Source: an uncultured Eubacteriales bacterium (lineage in GTDB: Bacteria > Bacillota > Clostridia > Oscillospirales > Oscillospiraceae). Taken from it: a DNA stretch of 24,449 bases. Each line of letters starts with the position of its first letter. The stretch's first letter is position 1. Under the pieces are notes generated by a model that made no database searches, was not told where the DNA came from, and was given only the letters and a program-made list of their open reading frames with translations. Of this stretch, positions 7,075 to 13,758 are shown in pieces. The stretch is from positions 1-24,449 of the forward strand of contig CABVBV010000016.1 of the NCBI GenBank assembly GCA_902496595.1, in the 5' to 3' direction. The position numbers and the translations under genes were made by a program.

Positions 7075-8433
7075 ATGATAAACAGAGGCGAGATATTGCA
7101 GACCATCGAGATGATAGACCAGCAGCATCTCGATGTCCGGACGGTGACGATGGGCATTTCGCTGCTCGACTGCTGCGACCCTGACCCGAAAGCCGCCTGC
7201 CGGAAGATATACGACAAGATCACCCGCTCGGCGAAGGATCTCGTGAAGACCGGTGAGGACATAGAGGCCGAGTTCGGCATACCCATCGTGAACAAGCGCA
7301 TCTCCGTGACTCCCATATCCCTCGTGGCGGGCGCGTCGGACACGGAGGACTACGCGCCCTTTGCGAAGGCGCTCGACGCGGCGCGGGCCGAGACCGGCGT
7401 CAACTTCGTCGGCGGCTTCTCCGCGCTGGTGCAGAAGGGCATGACCCCGGCGGACGTGAAGCTCATCCGGGCCATACCCGAGGCCCTGGCCGAGACGGAG
7501 CTCGTCTGCTCCTCCGTGAACATAGGCTCGACCAAGGCGGGCATCAACATGGACGCGGTGGCGCTCATGGGAGAGACGGTGAAGGAGACGGCGCATCTCA
7601 CGGCGGCGAGGGGCGGCTTCGGCTGCGCGAAGCTCGTCGTGTTCTGCAACGCGGTCGAGGACAACCCCTTCATGGCCGGCGCCTTCCACGGCGTGTCGGA
7701 GCCGGACAGGGTCATAAACGTCGGCGTCTCCGGGCCCGGCGTCGTCCACCACGCGCTCAAGGCCGTGAAGGGCCGGAGCTTCGACGTGGTGGCGGAGACG
7801 ATAAAAAAGACCGCCTTCCAGGTCACGCGCATGGGCCAGCTCGTGGCTCAGGAGGCGTCCCGGCGGCTGGGCGTGCCCTTCGGCATAGTCGACCTCTCCC
7901 TCGCCCCGACCCCGGCAATAGGCGACTCGGTGGCGAGGATACTCGAGGAGATGGGCCTCGAGGTCTGCGGCACCCACGGTACGACGGCGGCGCTGGCGCT
8001 CTTGAACGACGCCGTGAAGAAGGGCGGAGTCATGGCCTCCTCGTCGGTCGGCGGGCTCTCGGGCGCGTTCATACCCGTCTCCGAGGACGAGGGCATGATA
8101 GCCGCGGCGAGTTCCGGCGCGCTCTGCCTCGACAAGCTCGAGGCCATGACCTGCGTCTGCTCCGTGGGCCTCGACATGATAGCCGTCCCCGGCTCGACGA
8201 GCGCGGAGACCATCGCGGCCATCATAGCGGACGAGGCGGCCATCGGCATGATAAACCAGAAGACGACGGCGGTGCGCATCATCCCGGCGCCCGGCATGGA
8301 GGTCGGGGACAGGGTGGAGTTCGGCGGCCTGCTCGGCTCCGCGCCCGTCATGGCCGTTCATCCCTTCTCCAGCGCGGAGTTCATAAAAAGGGGCGGGCGC
8401 ATCCCGGCGCCCATCCACTCTCTCAAAAACTGA
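7075..8433 (+). CDS. UPF0210 (PFL-like) family protein
   Basis: A 452-residue cytoplasmic protein of the UPF0210/DUF711 group, full length. The N-terminus IETIDMI-like segment (EILQTIEMIDQQHLDVRTVTMG, residues about 5-26, recognition site) is typical, as are FVGGFSALVQKG, VCSSVNIGSTKAGINMDA and GRIPAPIHSLKN at the C-terminus. The family has a fold related to pyruvate formate-lyase and ribonucleotide reductase, but I see no glycyl-radical motif and no catalytic role is established to my knowledge. The ACT protein immediately upstream suggests ligand control. A DUF896 gene follows after 9 bases. Start ATG at 7075. Confidence 0.93.
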   Translation: MINRGEILQTIEMIDQQHLDVRTVTMGISLLDCCDPDPKAACRKIYDKITRSAKDLVKTGEDIEAEFGIPIVNKRISVTPISLVAGASDTEDYAPFAKALDAARAETGVNFVGGFSALVQKGMTPADVKLIRAIPEALAETELVCSSVNIGSTKAGINMDAVALMGETVKETAHLTAARGGFGCAKLVVFCNAVEDNPFMAGAFHGVSEPDRVINVGVSGPGVVHHALKAVKGRSFDVVAETIKKTAFQVTRMGQLVAQEASRRLGVPFGIVDLSLAPTPAIGDSVARILEEMGLEVCGTHGTTAALALLNDAVKKGGVMASSSVGGLSGAFIPVSEDEGMIAAASSGALCLDKLEAMTCVCSVGLDMIAVPGSTSAETIAAIIADEAAIGMINQKTTAVRIIPAPGMEVGDRVEFGGLLGSAPVMAVHPFSSAEFIKRGGRIPAPIHSLKN

Positions 8434-8442
8434 GGCGGTACT

Positions 8443-8643
8443 ATGGATAAGGAAAAGATGGACAGGATCTCCGAGCTCACCCGCATCTCCAGAGAGCGGG
8501 AGCTGACGGAGGATGAGAAGGCCGAGAGGGCCGCGCTCCGGGCGGAATATATACAGGACTGGCGCCGCGGCGCCATCGACGTCCTGGAGAACACCTACAT
8601 CGTAGACGACAAGGGCAACAAGCGAAAACTCGGCAAAAAATGA
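8443..8643 (+). CDS. DUF896 (YnzC/UPF0291) family protein
   Basis: A 66-residue, highly charged, helical protein with the family pattern: RISELTRISRERELTEDEK, then a second helix ERAALRAEYIQDWRRG, and IVDDKGN near the end. The family is small, cytoplasmic and almost restricted to Firmicutes; in Bacillus some members lie in the SOS regulon, but no SOS box is seen here. It is the last gene of the MATE-yfbR operon and a terminator begins 7 bases after its stop. Its molecular function is unknown. Confidence 0.93.
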   Translation: MDKEKMDRISELTRISRERELTEDEKAERAALRAEYIQDWRRGAIDVLENTYIVDDKGNKRKLGKK

Positions 8644-8650
8644 ACCGCAC

Positions 8651-8681
8651 ACCGGGCGCATATGGATGCGCCCGGTTTTTT
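8651..8681 (+). terminator. Rho-independent terminator after the DUF896 gene
   Basis: Perfect 11-bp stem ACCGGGCGCAT/ATGCGCCCGGT with the loop ATGG, followed by a T run. It ends the five-gene operon. Confidence 0.92.
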
Positions 8682-8684
8682 CCG

Positions 8685-8713
8685 TTGACAAAAGATGTGG
8701 AGGGTTTTATAAT
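8685..8713 (+). promoter_or_regulatory. Perfect consensus sigma-A promoter
   Basis: TTGACA at 8685-8690 and TATAAT at 8708-8713 with a 17-bp spacer, the ideal arrangement. It drives the C39/SH3/M14 gene and lies right after the preceding terminator. Confidence 0.92.
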
Positions 8714-8775
8714 TATCTGTATTATATTCATTAATACGGGAGATCGTGATGGCTTCATTCAGGGAGGTTGAATAT

Positions 8776-10821
8776 ATGGAGAGGCCGAGGCGGAGGCGGC
8801 GCAGGAGGCGGCGGTGGCCGAAGGCACTGGTCACGCTTGCCCTGGTCTGCGTCCTTGCGGCGGCGGCCTGGAAGTTCACGGACGGGCTCTCGGCGTTTTC
8901 GCTTCCGGTGAAGCTGGGGCTGGAGAACGCGGACACGGGCTTTTCCTACGACCTGGGGACGCTCGAGGGCCTGATAACGGATGAGATGTATCTCGGCGAA
9001 TGCGGGGCTGAGGAGGCCGCGGAGCTGAGGGAGCTGGCGGAGGAGAACGCGGACTGGAGCGAGGAGCTGGAGTTCATGGCCTCTCACATCGGCATCTACT
9101 CCGAGGAGGCGGTCGTGACCGCGCTGAACGGCCCGGAGAAGACGCCCTTCGCCCTGCTCTCGGCCTTCCGGGCCCCGGACGACTCGGGGCTCGAAATCGA
9201 GTTCGACCTTGAGGACGGGGAGCTTCCCTACCTGCTCCAGTATGATTCGCGCTGGTGCTTCCACGGCTACGGCAGCTCGGTGATAGGCTTCACGGGCTGC
9301 GGGCCGACCTGCCTGTCGATGGCGGCCATAGGTCTGACAGGGAACACGGCCTACACTCCGGCCTACGTGGCGGATATGTCCGAGGCAGGGGGCCACTATG
9401 TCATGGGCGCGGGCACCGCCTGGTCGCTCTTCACCGCCGGGGCGGCCCAGCTGGGCCTCTCGAGCGAGACGGTCGTGGTGGACAAGTCGGCCATGAAGGA
9501 GCGGCTCTCCGAGGGCGCGGTGCTCGTCGCCGCCATGCTCCCAGGAGACTTCACCACCAGCGGGCACTTCATCCTCATCTACGGAACGGCCCTGACGGGA
9601 GGTTTCAAGGTCTATGACCCGAACAGCATAGAGCGCAGCGAGAGGACTTGGTCTTTCTCACGGCTGGAGCCGCAGATATCCCAGCTCTGGAGCCTGAGCC
9701 TGCCCGGCGGCTCCGAGAGCGGCGGGGCTTCCGGCTATGCCGAGGGAGAGGTCTTCGTTGCCGACTGCGAGGAGTTTATCACTCTGAGGGCCGAGCCGGA
9801 CGTGAACGCCGAGGCCCTCGCCACGATACCGAAGCTGGGCGAGATGCGGCTCATCCGCTTCACCGGGGCCTTTGCCGAGGTCGAGTACCAGGGCCTGAAG
9901 GGCTATGTCCTCTCGACCTACATAGCTCCCAAATCGGGCTACGAGGCCTCGGTAAGCTCCTTCGGCTACGGTGAGCTCGAGTCTGAGCTCCAGAGCCTCG
10001 CGGCCGGGTATCCCGGAGAGATGGAGCTTCTCACGATAGGCCAAAGCCTCGAGGGCCGGAACATCTACGCCGCCGTTGTGGGCGAACCCGGAGCGGAGCA
10101 CGACGTGCTGCTCCAGGCCTGCATACACGGAAGGGAAAATATAGGCGCATATCTGCTGCTGTGTCAGCTCAGGCAGCTGCTTGAGCAGGGCGCACCGGAG
10201 GGTCTGCGCTTTCATTTTATACCGATGGTGAATCCGGACGGGGCCGAGATAAGCAGGACGGCCGAGCTGGGAGAGGCGCAGCGGGAGATATACCTGTCCG
10301 AGCTCGCCTCGGGCCTCACCGGGCTCTCGGAGCCTGCGTATGCGAGCCGGTGGAAGGCGAACGCCGCCGGTGTGGATCTGAACCGGAATTTTGACGCGGG
10401 CTGGGCCGGGCTGCCCGAGACTTCCTTCTCCTCCGAGGGCTGCAAGGGCCTGAGCCCGGAGGATCAGCCGGAGAGCCGGGCCCTGGCCGAGTACGCGAGG
10501 GCGCTCATGCCGGACGCGACCGTGAGCTATCACAGCTCCGGAAGCCTTATCTACTGCGAGTATGAGGGCGCCTCGGCCGAGGTCAACGCGGCCTCCCGTG
10601 AGCTCGCCCGGGCCCTGGGCGCGGCGGCGGGCTATCCCATTGAGGATGTCGACGGCCTCGATGCGGGCGGTTTCAAGGACTGGGCCGCCTCAGAGCTCGG
10701 CATCCCCTCCGTCACCGTCGAGCTGGGCTACGGGGACGACCCGCAGAGGCCCGGCTCCTACGCTGCGGCAGTTTACAGGAACCTCTCCGCACCAGCCGTC
10801 ATCGCCGACTGGCTGGGCTGA
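8776..10821 (+). CDS. Membrane-anchored C39-like peptidase / SH3 / M14 carboxypeptidase fusion
   Basis: A 681-residue surface enzyme. The start at ATG 8776 is chosen for AGGGAGG at 8761-8767; in-frame GTG 8746 and ATG 8749 are alternatives. Residues 1-13 are strongly basic (a run of arginines) and 16-32 form one membrane helix, so the rest should be outside. After a linker, a C39-like (papain-type) domain begins near 150: Cys175 in GCGPTC, His264 in SGHFILIYG and Asp281/Asn283 in VYDPNS. An SH3-like wall-binding domain follows (about 326-388). The C-terminal M14 zinc carboxypeptidase has His451 and Glu454 (HGRE), Asn536-Arg537 (DLNRNFD), His586 (SYHSSG) and Glu649 (VELGYG), all needed for activity. 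Likely substrates are peptidoglycan stem peptides or extracellular peptides. It is monocistronic, and its 3' end overlaps the converging gene by 23 bases. Confidence 0.92.
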   Translation: MERPRRRRRRRRRWPKALVTLALVCVLAAAAWKFTDGLSAFSLPVKLGLENADTGFSYDLGTLEGLITDEMYLGECGAEEAAELRELAEENADWSEELEFMASHIGIYSEEAVVTALNGPEKTPFALLSAFRAPDDSGLEIEFDLEDGELPYLLQYDSRWCFHGYGSSVIGFTGCGPTCLSMAAIGLTGNTAYTPAYVADMSEAGGHYVMGAGTAWSLFTAGAAQLGLSSETVVVDKSAMKERLSEGAVLVAAMLPGDFTTSGHFILIYGTALTGGFKVYDPNSIERSERTWSFSRLEPQISQLWSLSLPGGSESGGASGYAEGEVFVADCEEFITLRAEPDVNAEALATIPKLGEMRLIRFTGAFAEVEYQGLKGYVLSTYIAPKSGYEASVSSFGYGELESELQSLAAGYPGEMELLTIGQSLEGRNIYAAVVGEPGAEHDVLLQACIHGRENIGAYLLLCQLRQLLEQGAPEGLRFHFIPMVNPDGAEISRTAELGEAQREIYLSELASGLTGLSEPAYASRWKANAAGVDLNRNFDAGWAGLPETSFSSEGCKGLSPEDQPESRALAEYARALMPDATVSYHSSGSLIYCEYEGASAEVNAASRELARALGAAAGYPIEDVDGLDAGGFKDWAASELGIPSVTVELGYGDDPQRPGSYAAAVYRNLSAPAVIADWLG

Positions 10822-11305
10822 ACCCGCTCTGCTCACGCGAGAGCCCGAATCCGGAGTTTTCCACAGTTCTCACACAGGTTGTAAACGTGTTTTCAACAGT
10901 TTCCGGGTTTTGCACAGGCTTTTCAACAGCCGAGGCCCGGCCACGCGCCGCTGTTGCTGTTGTTGCTGTTGGAGATGGAGTTGGAGTTGGGTTGACGTTG
11001 GGGTTGACGTTGGCATCGGGAGCATGGGGCTGTATGCCCTCGCACGGCTCCGCTGTCCAGCGTTTCGCGGCGTTTTCCCGGGCCTTCTCGCATTTGGCGT
11101 TGTATCTCTCCCTGTCGGCGTCGAGCCTCGGGGCCAGGAAGGCCCAGACCATCCGGAGCATATCCGTCTCCAGTTCCGGTTTGAGCCCTGTATCCCCGTA
11201 GTCGAGTATCGCGTCAAGGAGCCTGCCCTTCTCCTCGAAGGACAGCAGCGCGGCGGCGGGCCTGAGCTCAAAGTACAGCATGACCCCCGGCATCTTCTTA
11301 GGCAT
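10799..11305 (-). CDS. DUF6291-like protein with low-complexity linker
   Basis: A 168-residue protein on the minus strand. Residues 4-85 (PGVMLYFELRP, then SFEEKGRLLDAILDYGDTG, then DADRERYNAKCEKARENAAKRW) match the pattern I know from DUF6291 proteins, which are common in clostridial prophages and integrated elements and often precede replication genes. Residues 97-120 are a Asn/Pro/Thr/Ala repeat (NVNPNVNPTPTPSPTATTATAA). Residues 127-151 hold a degenerate peptide repeat (VEK, VQN, VEN, VEN), whose DNA gives the TTTTCNACAG cluster. The start codon ATG is preceded by AAGGGGGG. No other phage gene is nearby, so this is either a domesticated or a remnant gene. It converges on and overlaps the peptidase-fusion gene. 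Function unknown. Confidence 0.72.
   Translation of the reverse strand: MPKKMPGVMLYFELRPAAALLSFEEKGRLLDAILDYGDTGLKPELETDMLRMVWAFLAPRLDADRERYNAKCEKARENAAKRWTAEPCEGIQPHAPDANVNPNVNPTPTPSPTATTATAARGRASAVEKPVQNPETVENTFTTCVRTVENSGFGLSREQSGFSPASRR
10857..10929. repeat. Five TTTTCNACAG-type repeats (DnaA-box-like cluster)
   Basis: Copies on the plus strand: TTTTCCACAG at 10857, TCTCACACAG at 10868, TTTTCAACAG at 10890, TTTTGCACAG at 10908 and TTTTCAACAG at 10920. The first and fourth match a relaxed DnaA box (TTWTNCACA) exactly; the two TTTTCAACA copies have one mismatch. The array lies inside the 3' part of the DUF6291-like gene, where four copies share a codon frame and encode xV(E/Q)(N/K). It may therefore be a peptide repeat, a protein-binding array, or both. 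Confidence 0.5.
10945..11017. repeat. GTTG-rich low-complexity coding repeat
   Basis: A run of GTTG/GTTGCT and TTGACGTTGGGG units, including two adjacent copies of GGGTTGACGTT-like sequence. On the minus strand it encodes the Asn/Pro/Thr/Ala linker of the DUF6291-like protein. Such sequence is prone to slippage and length change. Confidence 0.7.
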
Positions 11306-11335
11306 TGGCAGCCCCCCTTATTCTGAGTGCAGTAC

Positions 11336-11363
11336 AATATAGCCGGCTTCGGCCAAAGCGCAA
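11336..11363 (-). promoter_or_regulatory. Possible promoter of the DUF6291-like gene
   Basis: On the minus strand, TTGCGC (11363-11358) and TATATT (11341-11336) with a 16-bp spacer, 31 bases before the start codon. The -35 is weak. Confidence 0.35.
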
Positions 11364-11414
11364 GTGCTGAAAAGTTCGCAACAGCAGAACTCTGCTAGGC
11401 TTTTTCGACAGACT

Positions 11415-11443
11415 GAGGGCCGCTCCTTTTCGGAGCGGCCCTC
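11415..11443 (-). terminator. Hairpin, probable terminator of the nucleoside transporter operon
   Basis: A perfect 12-bp stem (GAGGGCCGCTCC with GGAGCGGCCCTC) around a 5-base loop, 18 bases after the last permease stop. The following minus-strand sequence is only weakly T-rich (AGTCTGTC), so termination efficiency is uncertain. Confidence 0.55.
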
Positions 11444-11461
11444 GCATATTTTGTCTCTCTG

Positions 11462-12493
11462 TTATCTTGTGCTCTTGTCGTAGGGTATGCCCTCCGCCTT
11501 CGGCGCCCTCGAGTTCTTCGAGGTGAAGGCCAGGACTATGAGGGTGATGAGGTAGGGCAGCATACGGTAGAAGTTCGTGCTGATACCCAGCTCCGCCAGG
11601 GCGAAGACTCCGTCGCCGTTTATATCTATGGTGCTGTACGCCGCCGCTATGCACTTGAACAGGCCGAAGAGCAACGCCCCGCCCGCGATATTGAGCGGCT
11701 TCCAGTTGCCGAAGATCATGACCGCGAGGGCCAAAAAGCCGAATCCCGCCACGTCTCCGTTCGAGGTGCAGTTCGCGGTCGTGAGCGCGTACACAAAGCC
11801 GCCCATGCCCGCCAGAGCTCCCGAGATGGTCGTGCCCGCGTAGCGCATCTTGTACACGTTGATGCCCAGCGAGTCCGCCGCCTGCGGGTTCTCGCCGCAG
11901 GCCCGGAGCCTCAAGCCGAACCTGGTCTTGTACAGGATTATCGACAGAATGATGAACAGCAGTATGCACACATATGTCGCAAGGTAGACTTTATCCAGGA
12001 ACGTGTTCCCGAAAAAGCCCAAGTCTGCCGTCCGGTCATAGCCCAGCGTGGTTTTCTTTATCATGAACCAGCTCGTGGAGTCGCCTAATGACATGGTCAT
12101 GGTGTTCTGGTTCGCGATTATCCTGATGAAGAACAGGACGATCGCAGGCGCCAACAGGTTCAGCGCAGTGCCGCCTATCGTCTGATCCGCCCTCAGATTT
12201 ACGCTCGCAAAACTCAGCAGCAGCGAGAACACCGCTCCCATGAACGCCGCCGCCGCCATCGCCAGCAGCTCCAAACCCTGAAGCGCCCAGTAGTTGTCCA
12301 TCTCCTTGGCCAGCTTGAACACCTCGAGCTGCTGTACCTCCCTGACGAACAGCACGCCTATGAATGCGCCGAAGATCATGATGCCTTCAAGCGCCAGGTT
12401 TATTATGCCGCTTCGCTCTGCAAACACGCCAGCCAGCGCGACTATCATGAGCGGTATGGCGTAGATGAGCGTCTGCTGTATCAGGAATGTCAT
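11462..12493 (-). CDS. Nucleoside ABC transporter permease, NupQ/YufQ type
   Basis: Membrane subunit of a nucleoside (guanosine/purine-type) importer in the BPD-transp-2 (RbsC-like) family, 343 residues with about 8-10 helices. The N-terminal ALAGVFAERSGIINLALEGIM segment and the later AGTTISGALAGMGGFVYAL are typical of the NupQ subgroup. It is the last gene of the minus-strand operon and begins with ATG in a 4-base ATGA overlap with the previous permease, with GGGAGG upstream. It pairs with the larger permease to form the channel. Confidence 0.92.
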   Translation of the reverse strand: MTFLIQQTLIYAIPLMIVALAGVFAERSGIINLALEGIMIFGAFIGVLFVREVQQLEVFKLAKEMDNYWALQGLELLAMAAAAFMGAVFSLLLSFASVNLRADQTIGGTALNLLAPAIVLFFIRIIANQNTMTMSLGDSTSWFMIKKTTLGYDRTADLGFFGNTFLDKVYLATYVCILLFIILSIILYKTRFGLRLRACGENPQAADSLGINVYKMRYAGTTISGALAGMGGFVYALTTANCTSNGDVAGFGFLALAVMIFGNWKPLNIAGGALLFGLFKCIAAAYSTIDINGDGVFALAELGISTNFYRMLPYLITLIVLAFTSKNSRAPKAEGIPYDKSTR

Positions 12494-13758
12494 TGCTCAT
12501 CGCCTCCCTTCTCCGCGTCAGAGCCCTCCGTCTGCGTCTCCGCCTCAGCCTTCTTCGCCTCGGGCTCGTAGCCCAGTTTCGGAATGGACTCTATCTGCTT
12601 GCGCCTCTTCTTTCCGGTAAGCAGCATCTTGATCACCAGCGAGAACGCGCTCAGATACACGATGACCGCGATTATGACGTCCGTCAGGTATTCGTTATAC
12701 GGGGTCAAGCTCGTCAGCTGCTGGCCCGCGATGTCCAGCATCGACATGAAGAGGCCCGTGAACACGACGCCTATCGGGTTATTCGCCGCGAGCAGCGCCA
12801 CGGGTATGCCGTTGAAGCCCGTCGCCGGCAGCGACTGGTAGGTCTGCCAATAGAACTCGGTATTCCCGGACAGATAGTACAGCGCCGCGCCGCCTCCGGC
12901 CAGCGCACCCGCTATCGCCATCGAGAGCACTATGTTCCGCTTGTCCTTTATTCCCGCATACCGGGCCGCGTGCCGGTTGCTTCCGCAAGCCTTCAGCTGA
13001 TATCCCAGGGTGGTCTTGTTTATGACTATGTACATCAGTATCGCTATCAGTATCGCGACCACTATGCCCCCGTTCACCTGGCTGCCGGGGAAGAGCTTAT
13101 CGAGCCCCATCTTCGACGTCGCAACGCCGTTGAAACTCGTCTTGTAGATGTAGTTCGTCTTCGTGTTCTCCACGACGTTCTTGAAGTTGCTGACCTCGAA
13201 GGCCCAGGTCACGAGGTTCGCCGCTATCCAGTTCGTCATGATGCTCGCCAGGACTTCGTTGATGTTCAGGTAGGCTTTCACAAGGCCCGGTATGCAGCCC
13301 CAGGCCGCGCCCGCCGCCATGCCGCCGAGGAAGGCCAGCACCCAGATGATCACCGGAGGCACCACGTCGCTCGGTATCCCCAGCGCTATCATCAGGCTCG
13401 CCATCGTCCCCATCAGATACTGGCCCGGAGCTCCGATGTTGAACAGGCCGGTCTTGAACGCCACCGCGACCGAAAGGCCCGTCATTATGAGCGGAGTCGC
13501 CCTAAAGAGCATATTGCCGGTGCTCACAGGATTGAAGCCGAAGGTGAGCGAGCCCTCAGACCGCCCGGTGGAGAAGATGCTCGCCAACACTATGCGCACA
13601 CCCTCCCAGGCGCTCTTCCCCGAAAGACTATCGCTCGTGAAGCCCACAACGAGGATGACGATGCAGCCGACCAGAAGGCCTATGACTATCGACGCGAGAC
13701 TGGCCAGCACGGTCTTCGTGCCGTTCCTGTTCCAGAAGCTGTCCAATCGCTCTTTCAC
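12490..13758 (-). CDS. Nucleoside ABC transporter permease, NupP/YufP type
   Basis: Larger membrane subunit of the nucleoside importer, 422 residues. It starts with GTG, overlapping the ATPase stop by 4 bases. The first helix is at about residues 15-40. PLIMTGLSVAVAFKTGLFNIGAPGQYLMG (residues about 94-122, recognition site) carries the FNIGAPGQ motif of NupP-type permeases, and GYQLKACGSNRHAARYAGI is the conserved cytoplasmic loop. The C-terminus is hydrophilic and Glu/Lys-rich (residues about 385-422). The pairing of a ~420-residue and a ~340-residue permease with a double ATPase is the YufOPQ/NupOPQ arrangement. Confidence 0.92.
   Translation of the reverse strand: MKERLDSFWNRNGTKTVLASLASIVIGLLVGCIVILVVGFTSDSLSGKSAWEGVRIVLASIFSTGRSEGSLTFGFNPVSTGNMLFRATPLIMTGLSVAVAFKTGLFNIGAPGQYLMGTMASLMIALGIPSDVVPPVIIWVLAFLGGMAAGAAWGCIPGLVKAYLNINEVLASIMTNWIAANLVTWAFEVSNFKNVVENTKTNYIYKTSFNGVATSKMGLDKLFPGSQVNGGIVVAILIAILMYIVINKTTLGYQLKACGSNRHAARYAGIKDKRNIVLSMAIAGALAGGGAALYYLSGNTEFYWQTYQSLPATGFNGIPVALLAANNPIGVVFTGLFMSMLDIAGQQLTSLTPYNEYLTDVIIAVIVYLSAFSLVIKMLLTGKKRRKQIESIPKLGYEPEAKKAEAETQTEGSDAEKGGDEQ

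Noticed and set aside
6715..8691. A 658-codon antisense frame opposite the UPF0210 gene
   Set aside because: Same shadow composition, and it runs through the terminator after the DUF896 gene.
10799..11305. Part of an active prophage
   Set aside because: Only one phage-type gene is present; there is no integrase, attachment site, or structural gene beside it.
11389..11410. Plus-strand terminator AGCAGA-AC-TCTGCT followed by TTTTT
   Set aside because: The stem is short with a 2-base loop and there is no plus-strand gene directly upstream for it to end.
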